Source: an uncultured Steroidobacter sp.
GTDB lineage: Bacteria; Pseudomonadota; Gammaproteobacteria; Steroidobacterales; Steroidobacteraceae
NCBI RefSeq assembly: GCF_937958065.1
Contig: NZ_CALFXI010000071.1
Location: forward strand, 1 to 42,379
DNA length: 42,379 nt
Direction: 5' to 3'
Part shown: positions 9,065 to 18,500 of the stretch, piece after piece
Layout: each line of letters opens with the position of its first letter
How positions within the stretch are numbered: position 1 is the first letter of the stretch
Program-made: the position numbers and the translations under genes
Notes under the pieces: generated by a model
Told to the model about the DNA's origin: nothing
The model's database searches: none
The model's input: the letters and a program-made list of their open reading frames with translations, nothing else

Positions 9065-9934
9065 TCAGTTGCGATATTCGCAGCGGCCGAAGTCCTGCAC
9101 GATGACATTGCGCTCGCTGGCCACCACCCGGAATGACGCGTCACCGCCGCCGATGTTCCAAACGTCGAGCCGCAGCGCCTCGCCAGGATAGACCGGACTG
9201 GTGAAACGCGCATCGAGTCGCGTCAGTCGCGACGGATCGTCGCCGCACAATGTCTTGATCAACGCGCGCCCCGCCATGCCGTAATGACACAGGCCGTGCA
9301 GGATGGGCCGGTTGAACCCGGCGCTCGCGGCGATCTCCGGATCGCTGTGCAATGGGTTGTAATCGCCGGATAGGCGATAGAGCAATGCCTGAGCGCGCGC
9401 GGTCTTGATCGTGATGGAATGGTCCGCCTTGCGGTCCGCCGGCACCGGCCGCGGCTTCGGCGCGCCGTCGCTCTTGCCACCAAAACCGCCATCGCCGCGC
9501 AGGAAGGATACGACTCCCATGGTCGCCAGCAGATCGCCGTTGGCGTTGTCGTAGAGCTTGCGCGTCGAATACAGGATCGCGCCCTTGGTCTTGCCCTTGT
9601 CGTAGATCTCATCGAGCGAGAACTCACCCATCACCGTGCCTTCGGTCGGCAGCGGCTTGTGCACTATGAGCGACTGTTCGGCGTGCAGCAGCATCTTGTA
9701 GTTGATGCCGAAGGCCGGATCGGCGAACAGCATCGGCAGGGTGCCCAGCGTCACCGCCTGCGTCGGCAGCGCGACCAGCGCTTTTTCGTAGACGTATTTG
9801 AGATCGCCCGCGTCGGTCGGATCGTCCGCCCCAACGCCCAGGCCGAGCGCATAGAGCATCGTGTCACGCCGGGTGTAACTGTGGCGCAGCGGCTCGAACT
9901 GCATGCTCTTCAGCCTGGCGTAATCGATCGGCAT
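9065..9934 (-). CDS. MaoC-like (R)-specific enoyl-CoA hydratase, double hotdog
   Basis: 289-residue protein resembling the hydratase-2 part of peroxisomal multifunctional enzyme 2, which hydrates trans-2-enoyl-CoA to (3R)-hydroxyacyl-CoA. The N-terminal half is a degenerate hotdog with RDTMLYALGLG. The C-terminal half carries the hydratase-2 motif (YRLSGDYNPLHSDPE, with catalytic Asp and His) followed by GFNRPILHGLC. The ATG at 9934 has AGGGAG about 6 bases upstream. Substrate chain length is not evident; steroid or branched acyl-CoA breakdown is possible. It precedes the SAM hydrolase-family gene on the same strand. Confidence 0.9.
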   Translation of the reverse strand: MPIDYARLKSMQFEPLRHSYTRRDTMLYALGLGVGADDPTDAGDLKYVYEKALVALPTQAVTLGTLPMLFADPAFGINYKMLLHAEQSLIVHKPLPTEGTVMGEFSLDEIYDKGKTKGAILYSTRKLYDNANGDLLATMGVVSFLRGDGGFGGKSDGAPKPRPVPADRKADHSITIKTARAQALLYRLSGDYNPLHSDPEIAASAGFNRPILHGLCHYGMAGRALIKTLCGDDPSRLTRLDARFTSPVYPGEALRLDVWNIGGGDASFRVVASERNVIVQDFGRCEYRN

Positions 9935-10054
9935 GGTCGCTCCCTAACGCGAACTGGTCCGCCGGGATTGTCACCGAAACATTCCGGGCGCGCCACGAGC
10001 ATCTTTGCGGGTGCCAGCTTGCAGAATTCGAAAACATTGGCGTAGCATCGGTTC

Positions 10055-10139
10055 CGCGCATGTGACTGGCGTAGATGGAACAACCATCGGGAAGCATGCG
10101 TGCAGGGCCCTCCCTGCCGCGGCCGCTCGCCTGGGCAAC
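10055..10139 (+). promoter_or_regulatory. ZTP riboswitch (pfl motif) upstream of serine hydroxymethyltransferase
   Basis: Matches the pfl/ZTP aptamer in order and spacing. P1 is CGCATG (10057-10062) with CATGCG (10095-10100). The conserved TGACTGGCG (10063-10071) follows. P2 is GATGG (10074-10078) with CCATC (10084-10088), then GGGAAGC. A linker hairpin is GCAGGG (10102-10107) with CCCTGC (10112-10117). The conserved CGCCTGGGCA spans 10128-10137. Pseudoknot: GGCG (10068-10071) with CGCC (10128-10131). The family senses the folate-stress signals ZMP/ZTP and often precedes glyA, folD or pur genes. No T-run follows before the ribosome-binding site at 10155-10160, so control of translation is more likely than termination. 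Confidence 0.92.
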
Positions 10140-10167
10140 TCAGTCCACCCTTCACAGGAGCGCCGCC

Positions 10168-11430
10168 ATGCAGATCTCATTCGACTTGCTGAGATCGTCC
10201 GACCCCGACGTGTTCGATGCCGTGATCGGCGAGGAACGCCGTCAGCGCGAGGGCCTCGAGCTGATTCCCTCGGAGAACTACGCCTTTCCCGAGGTGTACG
10301 CCACCAACGGCTCGGTGTTCGCCAACAAATACGCCGAAGGCTATCCCGGGCGGCGCTATTACGGCGGGCAGCAATTCACCGACCGCATCGAATCGCTGGC
10401 CATCGAGCGCGCCAGGCATTTGTTTCGTGCCGAGCATGCCAACGTGCAGCCGTTGAGCGGCTCGCCGATGAATCAAGCCGTGTACATGGCCTGTCTTGCC
10501 CCTGGCGACACCGTGCTCGCGATGGATCTTTCGCACGGCGGCCATCTCACGCACGGCGCACCCGTGTCGTGCATGGGGCGCATCTTCAACTTCGTTCGTT
10601 ATAAAACCTCGCCGCCCGACGGTCACATCGACTACGACGCCGTGCTCACAACCGCGCGAGAAGTGAAACCGAAGATCGTGCTGTGCGGCCACTCTTCGTA
10701 TCCGCGTGAAGTCGACTACGCACGCTTCCGGCAGATTGCCGACGACGTGGGCGCGCTGTGTATGGCAGACGTATCACACGTCGGCGGTCTGATCGCCGGC
10801 GGCGCGCTGGCCAATCCACTCGACGCCGGCTTCGACATCGTCACCACGACGACACACAAATCGCTGCGTGGGCCGCGTGGAGGAATGATTCTGAGCAAGG
10901 CGTCGCTTGCACAGAAGATCGACGCTGCTGTGTTCCCTGGCATGCAGGGCGGACCGCATATGAATGCCGTTGCCGGCATCGCCGTGACGCTGAAACTCGC
11001 CGCCGAACCCGCCTTCAAAGCATACGCGGCCCAGGTCGTGCGTAACGCTCGTGTGCTGGCCGAAGAGCTGTTACATCTCGGCTGCACGCTCATCACCGGC
11101 GGCATGGAGAATCATCTGATCGTCATTGACACCGTGCAGTCGTTCGGCATCGACGGCGGCGTCGCCGAGACCGCCCTCGACCTCGCCGGCCTCACCGTAA
11201 ACAAACAAGTCATCCCCGACGACCCTCGCCCGCCGCTCAAGCCCAGCGGCATCCGCCTGGGCACACCAGCGCTCACGACCCGCGGAATGAAGGAGCCGCA
11301 GATGAAACAAGTTGCGGCATGGATCGCTCAGGCACTTCGCACTCCGGCGGATGAGCCGAAGCTGCGGGAGATTCACGAGCAAGTGAAGGCGCTTTGCAAA
11401 CAATTTCCGGTGCCGGGCCTGGACGCTTAG
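10168..11430 (+). CDS. glyA: Serine hydroxymethyltransferase
   Basis: 420-residue PLP enzyme interconverting serine plus tetrahydrofolate with glycine plus methylene-tetrahydrofolate. Motifs: ELIPSENYAFPEV, YAEGYPGRRYYGG, the folate/PLP region HANVQPLSGS, and the PLP lysine K231 in TTTTHKSLRGPRGG. The sequence departs from the usual E. coli-like form (GGQQFTD where YGGCEYVD is typical, and LSGSPMNQ where HSGSQAN is typical), so it may be a second copy. The ATG at 10168 follows ACAGGAG by 7 bases. An earlier in-frame ATG at 10075 falls inside the riboswitch P2 stem and is rejected. It converges with the GIY-YIG gene, 3 bp apart. Confidence 0.95.
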   Translation: MQISFDLLRSSDPDVFDAVIGEERRQREGLELIPSENYAFPEVYATNGSVFANKYAEGYPGRRYYGGQQFTDRIESLAIERARHLFRAEHANVQPLSGSPMNQAVYMACLAPGDTVLAMDLSHGGHLTHGAPVSCMGRIFNFVRYKTSPPDGHIDYDAVLTTAREVKPKIVLCGHSSYPREVDYARFRQIADDVGALCMADVSHVGGLIAGGALANPLDAGFDIVTTTTHKSLRGPRGGMILSKASLAQKIDAAVFPGMQGGPHMNAVAGIAVTLKLAAEPAFKAYAAQVVRNARVLAEELLHLGCTLITGGMENHLIVIDTVQSFGIDGGVAETALDLAGLTVNKQVIPDDPRPPLKPSGIRLGTPALTTRGMKEPQMKQVAAWIAQALRTPADEPKLREIHEQVKALCKQFPVPGLDA

Positions 11431-11433
11431 CAG

Positions 11434-12390
11434 CTACCGGCGAAGCACCTGTTCGCCTTCGATGAGGCTGGCGATAAAAGCTCTAGCCTCATCGTCCTCG
11501 ACATCCGCGAGAGAACGGCCATCATTGTCTTTCCACAGCAACCTTCCGTTAGCGCTGTATCCAACGATCACGGACGCGGCCTGGCTCGGACTTGGAAAGG
11601 CGTAGTTTTCAGAGAATTCGAATTGCTCTCCTACATCAAGCAGCACGCCAGCACTGATCAACTTAGCGCGCACTGTGGAATTTCCGCGAGACAGACTGAA
11701 CGCCTCATCCTTCGTAGCGCGGGACCCTTTCAGGACGACAAACGCATCTGTCGTGCGAACGGCCGAGGCTACGATGGCGCCAGTTCTGAGCTGAAATTGA
11801 TCACCGCCCTCGTTTCTCGCTCCTGCCGCAGGAGCACCACCGCTGGCTATATCGGAAGCGCTGACGGCCTCTCGCGCAACCTGAGACGCTAGAATCGGAT
11901 CGAGCACGCGATGCCCCAGCACTCCGAGCAGCGTTCGGATATTTCCCGCAAACTCGTCCATTGCGTCGCGGTCGGCTCGAGGTAGCGCCGGCTGCTGGGG
12001 CGTGACCGAGTTGAGAACCAGATAACGGCGAGCCGCCTTGGCCCCATGAACGAGTGCGGATTCCAAGTACTTGATGTGAGCCTTGGTAAGATTGTCGTCC
12101 TTGCTCGTAAACGCGATGCATTCGGACCAAAAGTCCTTCGTAGCCATGTGTTCGGGGAGTCGCTCGGTGACGACCTCTGCTTCGCCAATATAAACCGCGT
12201 CGCGGCCGCTGACTCCATCAACACCCAGCAAGAAGTAGACACCTTGCTTCCTGATCTCCGACCAGTTTTTCAGCTCGGCGATGTTATTGCGCGAGAATGC
12301 AAGCGCCTGGCCGGTCCAGTTTACGATTTCGGCATGCCGGATGCCGGCAACGTCACCGTCCGCCAAGAAGATCCGGATGGTTCTGCCCAT
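11434..12390 (-). CDS. GIY-YIG nuclease-family protein with C-terminal DUF4357 domain
   Basis: 318 residues. The N-terminal third holds a GIY-YIG fold (GVYFLLGVDG, then AVYIGEAEVVTERL), a candidate catalytic Glu in YLESALVHGAK, and LVLNSVTPQQPAL, which is conserved in this subgroup. The C-terminal part matches DUF4357 (AFVVLKGSRAT, FPSPSQAASVIVGYSANGR, LLWKDNDGRSL). Members occur in bacterial accessory regions; their biological role is not established. The ATG at 12390 has GAGG about 6 bases upstream. It lies 37 bp after the toxin gene on the same strand, so it may be a third gene of the toxin-antitoxin operon. The region looks less GC-rich than its flanks, which suggests transfer. Confidence 0.85.
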   Translation of the reverse strand: MGRTIRIFLADGDVAGIRHAEIVNWTGQALAFSRNNIAELKNWSEIRKQGVYFLLGVDGVSGRDAVYIGEAEVVTERLPEHMATKDFWSECIAFTSKDDNLTKAHIKYLESALVHGAKAARRYLVLNSVTPQQPALPRADRDAMDEFAGNIRTLLGVLGHRVLDPILASQVAREAVSASDIASGGAPAAGARNEGGDQFQLRTGAIVASAVRTTDAFVVLKGSRATKDEAFSLSRGNSTVRAKLISAGVLLDVGEQFEFSENYAFPSPSQAASVIVGYSANGRLLWKDNDGRSLADVEDDEARAFIASLIEGEQVLRR

Positions 12391-12427
12391 CGATGCCTCG
12401 TGGAATTATTTGTTTGTTGGCTCGCTG

Positions 12428-12721
12428 TCATCCAAACGCCGCATCCACATCCATGCTCGGATGCAGCAATCGCAGAATGGTGATTCCATCCTGTCGCTGC
12501 ACATAAAACGCAATGTGAGCGGCAACTCTGAAGGAGCGCACACCGGGCGCGAGTGCCTCGCGTTGACGCCCCACGTCTGGCATAAGGCTCAGCTTCTGTA
12601 GCGCCACTTCGAGCTCCTCGCGATAGTGGCGCGCTTGCTCGATACCCCACGTCTGCTTCGTGTAGCCCACGATCTCCCGCAAATCCGCGGCCGCGCGAGC
12701 GGTGAGATCGTAGCGCGACAT
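12428..12721 (-). CDS. ParE/RelE-superfamily toxin
   Basis: 97-residue plasmid-stabilisation type toxin. Features: SRYDLTARAAADLREIVGYT at the start, a helical pair with RHYREELEVALQKL, then the beta-sheet core GVRSFRVAAHIAFYV and the C-terminal ILRLLHPSMDV typical of ParE. The ParE branch poisons DNA gyrase, while RelE cuts ribosome-bound mRNA; ParE fits better here. The start codon overlaps the antitoxin stop as TAATG, so translation is coupled. Confidence 0.85.
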   Translation of the reverse strand: MSRYDLTARAAADLREIVGYTKQTWGIEQARHYREELEVALQKLSLMPDVGRQREALAPGVRSFRVAAHIAFYVQRQDGITILRLLHPSMDVDAAFG

Positions 12722-12981
12722 TACTTCTGAAGATCGTTATCGATGCCCGCGAAAGCATCAGCGGCGCTTACAACGTTGCCGCGCTTCAAATCGTCGAGAC
12801 CTTTGCGTACTTCCTGACGGAGGAGACGCAGCTTGAGTTGCTGTTGCTCTTCATAAGCCGCCGCGGACATGACAACGGCGACGGCTCGACCGTTCTTTGA
12901 GATGGTCACCGGCTCCCGCTGAGCTTTGTCGAGCAAAGCACCGAAATTCGTTTTGGCATCGGCGGCTGGGATGGTTTCCAT
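12721..12981 (-). CDS. Phd/YefM-family antitoxin
   Basis: 86-residue antitoxin. The N-terminus is the DNA-binding Phd/YefM fold (IPAADAKTNFGALLDKA, EPVTISKNGRAVAVVMSAAAYEE). The Gln/Lys-rich helical C-terminus is the expected toxin-binding tail. The ATG at 12981 was chosen by homology; the open frame upstream crosses the promoter and is not coding. The first gene of the operon normally autorepresses, and a palindrome overlaps its promoter. Confidence 0.86.
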   Translation of the reverse strand: METIPAADAKTNFGALLDKAQREPVTISKNGRAVAVVMSAAAYEEQQQLKLRLLRQEVRKGLDDLKRGNVVSAADAFAGIDNDLQK

Positions 12982-13012
12982 GCGAACGCACCAGAGATTG
13001 GAACTGCGCCGG

Positions 13013-13050
13013 ATTATAGAGCTGGCGGTCGAATTAACCAAATTGGTCAA
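13013..13050 (-). promoter_or_regulatory. Promoter and operator-like palindrome of the toxin-antitoxin operon
   Basis: Minus strand: TTGGTT (13041-13036), a 17-base spacer and a perfect TATAAT (13018-13013), placing the transcript start about 25 bases before the antitoxin ATG. The palindrome ACCAAATTGGT (13037-13047, extended by TT/AA outside) covers the -35 box, the usual place for an autorepressing antitoxin to bind. Confidence 0.72.
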
Positions 13051-13081
13051 TTTTACCGTCCGTATGTCATTGAATGGCAAG

Positions 13082-14167
13082 CTAAACAGTCGCTTCGATC
13101 CTCTCCCCGCTCTCGGCATCGAAGCAATGCAGCCGCTCGGGCGAGGCTTGTAGCGTGATGGTCGAGCCCAGTGGCGGCAAGTGATAGGGCGAGGATCGTA
13201 CGCTGATCCGCCACGCGCCGGCGCTGGCGTGGATGAAGGCTTCGTTGCCGACGGTCTCGATCAAATCGACCAGCACGGACAGGCGAACATTCCCGGGCGG
13301 GCTGGCGCCGTCCACCCGTTGCAGGTCTTCCGGCCGGATGCCGATGACGATGGATCGCCCCGCCGGCAGCCCCGGCGGAACGGCGAGTTCCGCACCCTCG
13401 CCCTTCAGCACAGTTCCGCTGCTGTCCAGCGAGCCACGGAAGAAATTCATCGCTGGATTGCCGAGGAAGCCGGCAACGAACAGATTCACCGGCCGCTCAT
13501 AGATATTCATCGGCGTATCGATCTGCTGCACGATGCCCCGGTCGAGCACGACGATGCGCTGGCCCAGCGTCATGGCCTCGACTTGATCGTGCGTCACGTA
13601 CACCATCGTCGTTTTGAGCGAGCGATGCAGCCGCGCGATTTCCGTCCGCATCGCCGAGCGCAGCTTGGCGTCGAGGTTCGACAGCGGTTCGTCCAACAGA
13701 AACACCTTCGGATGCCGCACCAGTGCGCGCCCGAGCGCAACGCGCTGGCGCTGCCCGCCGGACAGCTGTTTGGGCAATCGATCGAGCATGGATTGCAGCT
13801 CGAGCCGATCGGCCGCGTCCCGCACGCGCTCGGCCACCTCCTGTTCCGAATGCCCGCGCAGCTTCAATCCGAAGCCGAGGTTCTCGCGCACCGTCATGTG
13901 CGGATACAGCGCATAGCTCTGGAACACCATGGCGATGTCACGATCGCGCGGCTCCAGATAGGTCACGTCGCGATCGCCGATATGGATGCTGCCGCTGGTC
14001 GCCTCCTCCAGCCCCGCGATCAGACGCAACAGCGTGCTCTTGCCGCAGCCCGACGGCCCGACCAGCACCAGCAGCTCGCCATCGGCGATATCGAACGTGG
14101 CGCTGTCGACGCCCACATGGCCGTTGCTGTAAACCTTACGTACGGCTTTGAGTTTTACTGCTGCCAC
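13082..14167 (-). CDS. ugpC: Sugar ABC transporter ATP-binding protein, MalK/UgpC type
   Basis: 361-residue ATPase driving carbohydrate import. Walker A is GPSGCGKST, the Q-loop is MVFQSYALYPHMTV, the signature is LSGGQRQRVALGRA, Walker B is VFLLDEPLSNLDAKLR, and the switch His is in YVTHDQVEAM. A C-terminal MalK-type OB-fold region follows (GIRPEDL near 277). The start is a GTG at 14167 preceded by GAGGAG at some distance. It is divergent from the GH1 gene with only 29 bp between starts. It is separated from the permease genes at 18.7-20.4 kb but is the only ATPase nearby, so it probably serves them. Confidence 0.92.
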   Translation of the reverse strand: MAAVKLKAVRKVYSNGHVGVDSATFDIADGELLVLVGPSGCGKSTLLRLIAGLEEATSGSIHIGDRDVTYLEPRDRDIAMVFQSYALYPHMTVRENLGFGLKLRGHSEQEVAERVRDAADRLELQSMLDRLPKQLSGGQRQRVALGRALVRHPKVFLLDEPLSNLDAKLRSAMRTEIARLHRSLKTTMVYVTHDQVEAMTLGQRIVVLDRGIVQQIDTPMNIYERPVNLFVAGFLGNPAMNFFRGSLDSSGTVLKGEGAELAVPPGLPAGRSIVIGIRPEDLQRVDGASPPGNVRLSVLVDLIETVGNEAFIHASAGAWRISVRSSPYHLPPLGSTITLQASPERLHCFDAESGERIEATV

Positions 14168-14196
14168 GCCCGCCCCAGCTCCTCTACACTGCGCCC

Positions 14197-15549
14197 ATGA
14201 TCCAGCCCATCCAATTTCCCAAGGATTTTCTTTGGGGCTGCGCGACCTCGGCCTATCAGATCGAAGGCTCGCCGCTCGCCGACGGCGCCGGGCCGAGCGT
14301 CTGGCATCGCTTCTCGCATACCCCCGGCCGCGTGCAGGACGGCGACACCGCCGATGTTACCTGCGATCACTACCGGCGCTGGCAGAGCGATGTCGATCTG
14401 ATGCATTCGCTGGGCTTGAATGCCTACCGCTTCAGCATCGCGTGGGGCCGCGTACTGCCCGAAGGCATCGGACGCATCAATCCGGCCGGCCTCGATTTCT
14501 ACGAACGCCTGGTCGACAGGCTCCTGTCGCGCGGCATCCAACCCATGGTGACTTTGTTCCATTGGGACCTGCCGGCCGCATTGGACGATCGCGGCGGCTG
14601 GTTGAATCGCGACATCGCGCAATGGTTCGCCGAGTACGCCGATGTGATGTTCCGGCGCTTGGACGATCGCGTCACGTACTGGACGACGTTGAACGAACCT
14701 TGGGTGGTCGCCGACGGCGGCTACATGCAAGGAGTCCTCGCGCCGGGCCATCGCAATGTCTTCGAAGCTCCGCGGGCCACGCATCACCTGATGATGGCGC
14801 ATGGCGCGGCCGTACAAGCCTACCGAGCGACCGGACGCAACAAGATCGGCCTGGTGGTGAACATCGAGCCCAAATATCCGGCCTCGCAATCCGATGCGGA
14901 TCTTGCAGCCACGCGTCGGGCCGAGGCATACATGAACCGGCAGTATCTGGAGCCCGCGCTGCTCGGCTCGTATCCCGAAGAGCTGCACGAAGTCTTTGGC
15001 GAAGCCTGGCCCAAGTGGCCACAGTCCGATCTGGACCTGATCCGGCAGCCGCTCGACTACATCGGCGTGAACTATTACACGCGCGCGGTGGTTCGCGCCG
15101 ATGCCAACGCATGGCCGCTGAAGTCCACGACGGTGAAACAGAAGCAGCACACGCACATGGAGACCGGCTGGGAAGTGTTTCCTCAAGGTCTGGTCGACAC
15201 CCTGTTGTGGATCAAGGACCAGTACGGCAACCCGCCGGTGTACATCACCGAGAACGGCGCTTGCTTCTTCGATCCGCCGCAAGTCGAGGGGCCGGTTCTG
15301 GAAGACCCGCTGCGAGTCGACTATTTGCGCAAACACATCACCGCGGTCCACACGGCCATGCGGCGTGGCGCCGACATTCGCGGTTACTTCGCGTGGTCGC
15401 TGTTCGATAACTTCGAATGGGCGTTCGGCTTCTCCAAGCGCTTCGGCATCGTGCACATGAATTACGAAACGCTGGAGCGCACGCTCAAGAGCAGCGCGCA
15501 TTTCTACTCGAAGGTCATCGCAACCAACGGCGCGGCGCTGACGCAATAG
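14197..15549 (+). CDS. GH1 family beta-glucosidase
   Basis: 450-residue retaining beta-glycosidase. The N-terminal signature is FPKDFLWGCATSAYQIEG, the acid/base is E167 in TLNEP, and the nucleophile is E352 in ITENG. C-terminal FAWSLFDNFEWAFGF is typical of the family. There is no signal peptide, so it acts in the cytoplasm on imported oligosaccharides. The ATG at 14197 lacks a ribosome-binding site. It is the only plus-strand gene of the glycan locus and converges on the 1054-residue enzyme with 5 bp between stops. GH1 covers beta-glucosides, galactosides and others; sophorose or other beta-gluco-oligosaccharides are the likely substrates from context. Confidence 0.94.
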   Translation: MIQPIQFPKDFLWGCATSAYQIEGSPLADGAGPSVWHRFSHTPGRVQDGDTADVTCDHYRRWQSDVDLMHSLGLNAYRFSIAWGRVLPEGIGRINPAGLDFYERLVDRLLSRGIQPMVTLFHWDLPAALDDRGGWLNRDIAQWFAEYADVMFRRLDDRVTYWTTLNEPWVVADGGYMQGVLAPGHRNVFEAPRATHHLMMAHGAAVQAYRATGRNKIGLVVNIEPKYPASQSDADLAATRRAEAYMNRQYLEPALLGSYPEELHEVFGEAWPKWPQSDLDLIRQPLDYIGVNYYTRAVVRADANAWPLKSTTVKQKQHTHMETGWEVFPQGLVDTLLWIKDQYGNPPVYITENGACFFDPPQVEGPVLEDPLRVDYLRKHITAVHTAMRRGADIRGYFAWSLFDNFEWAFGFSKRFGIVHMNYETLERTLKSSAHFYSKVIATNGAALTQ

Positions 15550-15554
15550 CGGCC

Positions 15555-18500
15555 TCATCGCGGAAAGACGATAGTGAACGGCAGCTCGCTGATCCGCAGA
15601 TCGTTGCCAAGCCACCGTCCCAACCCCTGCCGGATCGACTGATGTTTGGGGACCTCGCCGGGCCATGACACCGCAACGCCGCCCACCGGCATCTGCTGCA
15701 GCGGCTCGATGTGCAGCGTGGTCTCGTCATCCTCGACCTCGAGCGAGTAACTGAGCGAACCGAACGGCGTGCGCAGGTTGCGGACCTCGAATCCTTCCTT
15801 CCTGGTCCACGCCTCCGGCACGCCGGCCATCAGCACCAGCGTCTCGTCCGCCTGGCGCTCGAAAGCAAACATGTCGAGCACCGAACGGCCGTAGTCGGAA
15901 GCGACCCAGCCGTGCGGCATGTCGCCGATGAATCGGCTCTCGCGAGGGTCACGGCCAATGACTTCCGCCCACTGATTCCAGGACGCCGGGCGCCGGTCGT
16001 CCATGAAGAACTTGATCAGCTCTGTGCCCCGCTCGCGCCAGCCCAGGCGGATGAACGCCCCCAGATTGCGCCACTCGTAAGGTGTGTATGCATCCCACTT
16101 CGTGTCGGTGCGGCGCTCGACGAAGTGCTTCCAGTACCTCTCGAACGTGGCACGCAATTGGCTCGGCGGCAGCATTTGCGTCTCGCCGACCGGGGCAAGC
16201 GCGATGGTGGTCGACGTCGCGTCGAAGTCGCCCAGTTCAGCAGAGCCCGGCAGGTAATCGATGTTGTGCAGACGCATGGCAACGTTGAGCGAGCGATACA
16301 AGTCCGAACGGAACTGGTCGCGCGACTCGAGGAACGCGTGCATCTGTTTTTTCTCGTTCAACGCCCGGGCGATGCGAACCGCCGACTCGTAGCCGCCCAA
16401 CGCCCAGAAGTTGTCCCAGTACGAATGCATGGGCTTGGCCGAGTAGCCCTCGTGACTGATGGACGCCGGCATCAGCCCATAGAATGCGGCCCGATCGCCC
16501 TGCTGATTCTCCGGGGTGCGCTCCGAGAGCCGCAGCTTGTCCATGTATTCGACCGCCTTGACCACCGCCGGCCACATGGAGCGCAGCAGCTTCTCATCGC
16601 CGGTGTAGCGGTAGATTTCGTCGATCAGGAACAGGAACTCGCCATTGCTGTCATTCTCGGGCACCGGATCGGCGCCACGACGATCGACACAGCACGGGAC
16701 CTTGCCGTTTGCAAACTGATACGGTGCGAACCATTCCAGAAACTCCTTCGCGACCTCCGCATGCCCCATGCGCAGCAGCATCTCCGACGTCATCGCGCCA
16801 TCGCGGATCCAGGAACGCTCATACGAACGGGAACCGGGCTGCAGTGCCGGGCCGTCTCGATTGATCAGCACATGGGCGAGCGCGGTTCGCAGCGTGTCGT
16901 ACAGCTCGCGGTCGGCTTTCGGCAGGATGAGCTCGACCCGATTGAGCTTGTCGCGCCACTGCTGTTCGACCTCCTCCTGATTCTTCGGTGCCTGCGAGCT
17001 GGTCGCGAGGTGTCGCTGACCTTCCGCAATGCTGCCGTTGGCTTGCGTGCCGGACTGGTGCAGCGGCAGGTCCAGAACGATCTTCCGGCTCTCGCCCGGG
17101 CCCAGATTCAGCGAGTACAGCATCGCGCCCGACGCGAAGCCACTCTCATCCGTAATCCTGGCCGGGGCCTCTGGCGCAGCAAGCCACTCGCACGGCGTGT
17201 CCGCCGTCAGCGAGGCTGCACGGAATGATTGCGGCGGCGTTCGCGGAAACACACTCGGGACTTTGTCCACACTGACCGCGCCGTTGTCGAAAGCCAACTC
17301 GTGAATCGGACTGACCCCGCCCGCGGTGTTGAGGAACTGCGCCGGTGGATTGACCTGGAACGGTCGCACCGTGAGCGCGAGCGTGTACTGACGCCGGCTC
17401 TTGGTTGGATTGCGAATCGTATAGACCGCCTCGGTGCGCGCATTGCCCGGCTCGCCGATCCCATAGGCCGTCGTGGTCAGCATGACATCGGAATGTTTCC
17501 ACTCCACGGACGGAATGGGCAGATAGTGATCGGCCAGCGACTGCCGAATCGACACGTCCGCCCAGGTCAGCCATCGATCGTGCACGCGGACGAACGGCTC
17601 GATCGAGAAACCGCCCTTGCGCGCTTCGAGCGCGCCATCCTCGGAAATCATGCTCTCTTCGGTGTCGCCATCGACACCGACGATCGTCCAGTACGTTTGC
17701 TCCTTGTAATACGCCCGCGGATAGCAGCCACGCCGGCTATCCTTCGCCAGCGATTCGATGAACGCATTCGGCGACGCGCCGAACTGCAGATCGCGCACGT
17801 GCAGCTCGGAGATGCCGACTGCGCGCCCCGGGTTCGGCATGCTCAGTCGTATGAATCGCGCTTCTGACTCCGGCAGCAGATGCGAGTCACGGCCGCCGTT
17901 GCCGCCTTCGATGGTGCGCACTCGGGTCCAGGACTTGCCGTCCATCGACAGCTCGAGGGTGTATCGCTGTGCGTACAGTTGCGGCGCCCAGTCGATCTCC
18001 AGGCCACCGAATTCCTGGACGCTCTGCAGATCCAGCGTGAGCGATTGATCGTTGCCACTCGCATCGCTTTGCCACGCGGTCTTTGCATTGCCGTCGATGA
18101 CGCGCGCGGCGACGTTGCCGTTTTCTTGTGACGAAGCCGTCACGATCGGCTTGGGCACTTGCGACGGCTTCTGCACGGGTTTGATCGCCAGTCGATCGAA
18201 CCACAGGCTGCCCTTGCCACCGTCCTGACCGGCGGCGACCACGAACTCGATGCCTGCAAACGATCTGAGCGTGCGATCCTGCGTGGGGCCCCAGGCGAAC
18301 TCGATCTGGCGACGTTTGATACGAATCTGTTGCCACTCGCCGCTCACCTGAAAATTCGCGCGCCGGAACCACCAGACGTTATCGCCCGAGGCGTCGACGA
18401 ACTTCATCTCGAAGTTGTTGCGTCCGGCTTCGCCCCGCATCCAGAAAGAGATCTCGTAATCCTCCGGCAGCTCCATCGGCAACTTGCGTGTCGCGGCCGC

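Noticed and set aside
10075..10167. Earlier ATG for serine hydroxymethyltransferase
   Set aside because: It lies within the P2 stem of the riboswitch; ACAGGAG marks the start at 10168.
14168..14196. Leaderless promoter for the GH1 gene (TACACT just before the ATG)
   Set aside because: No -35 match at the right distance; the hexamer alone is weak evidence.
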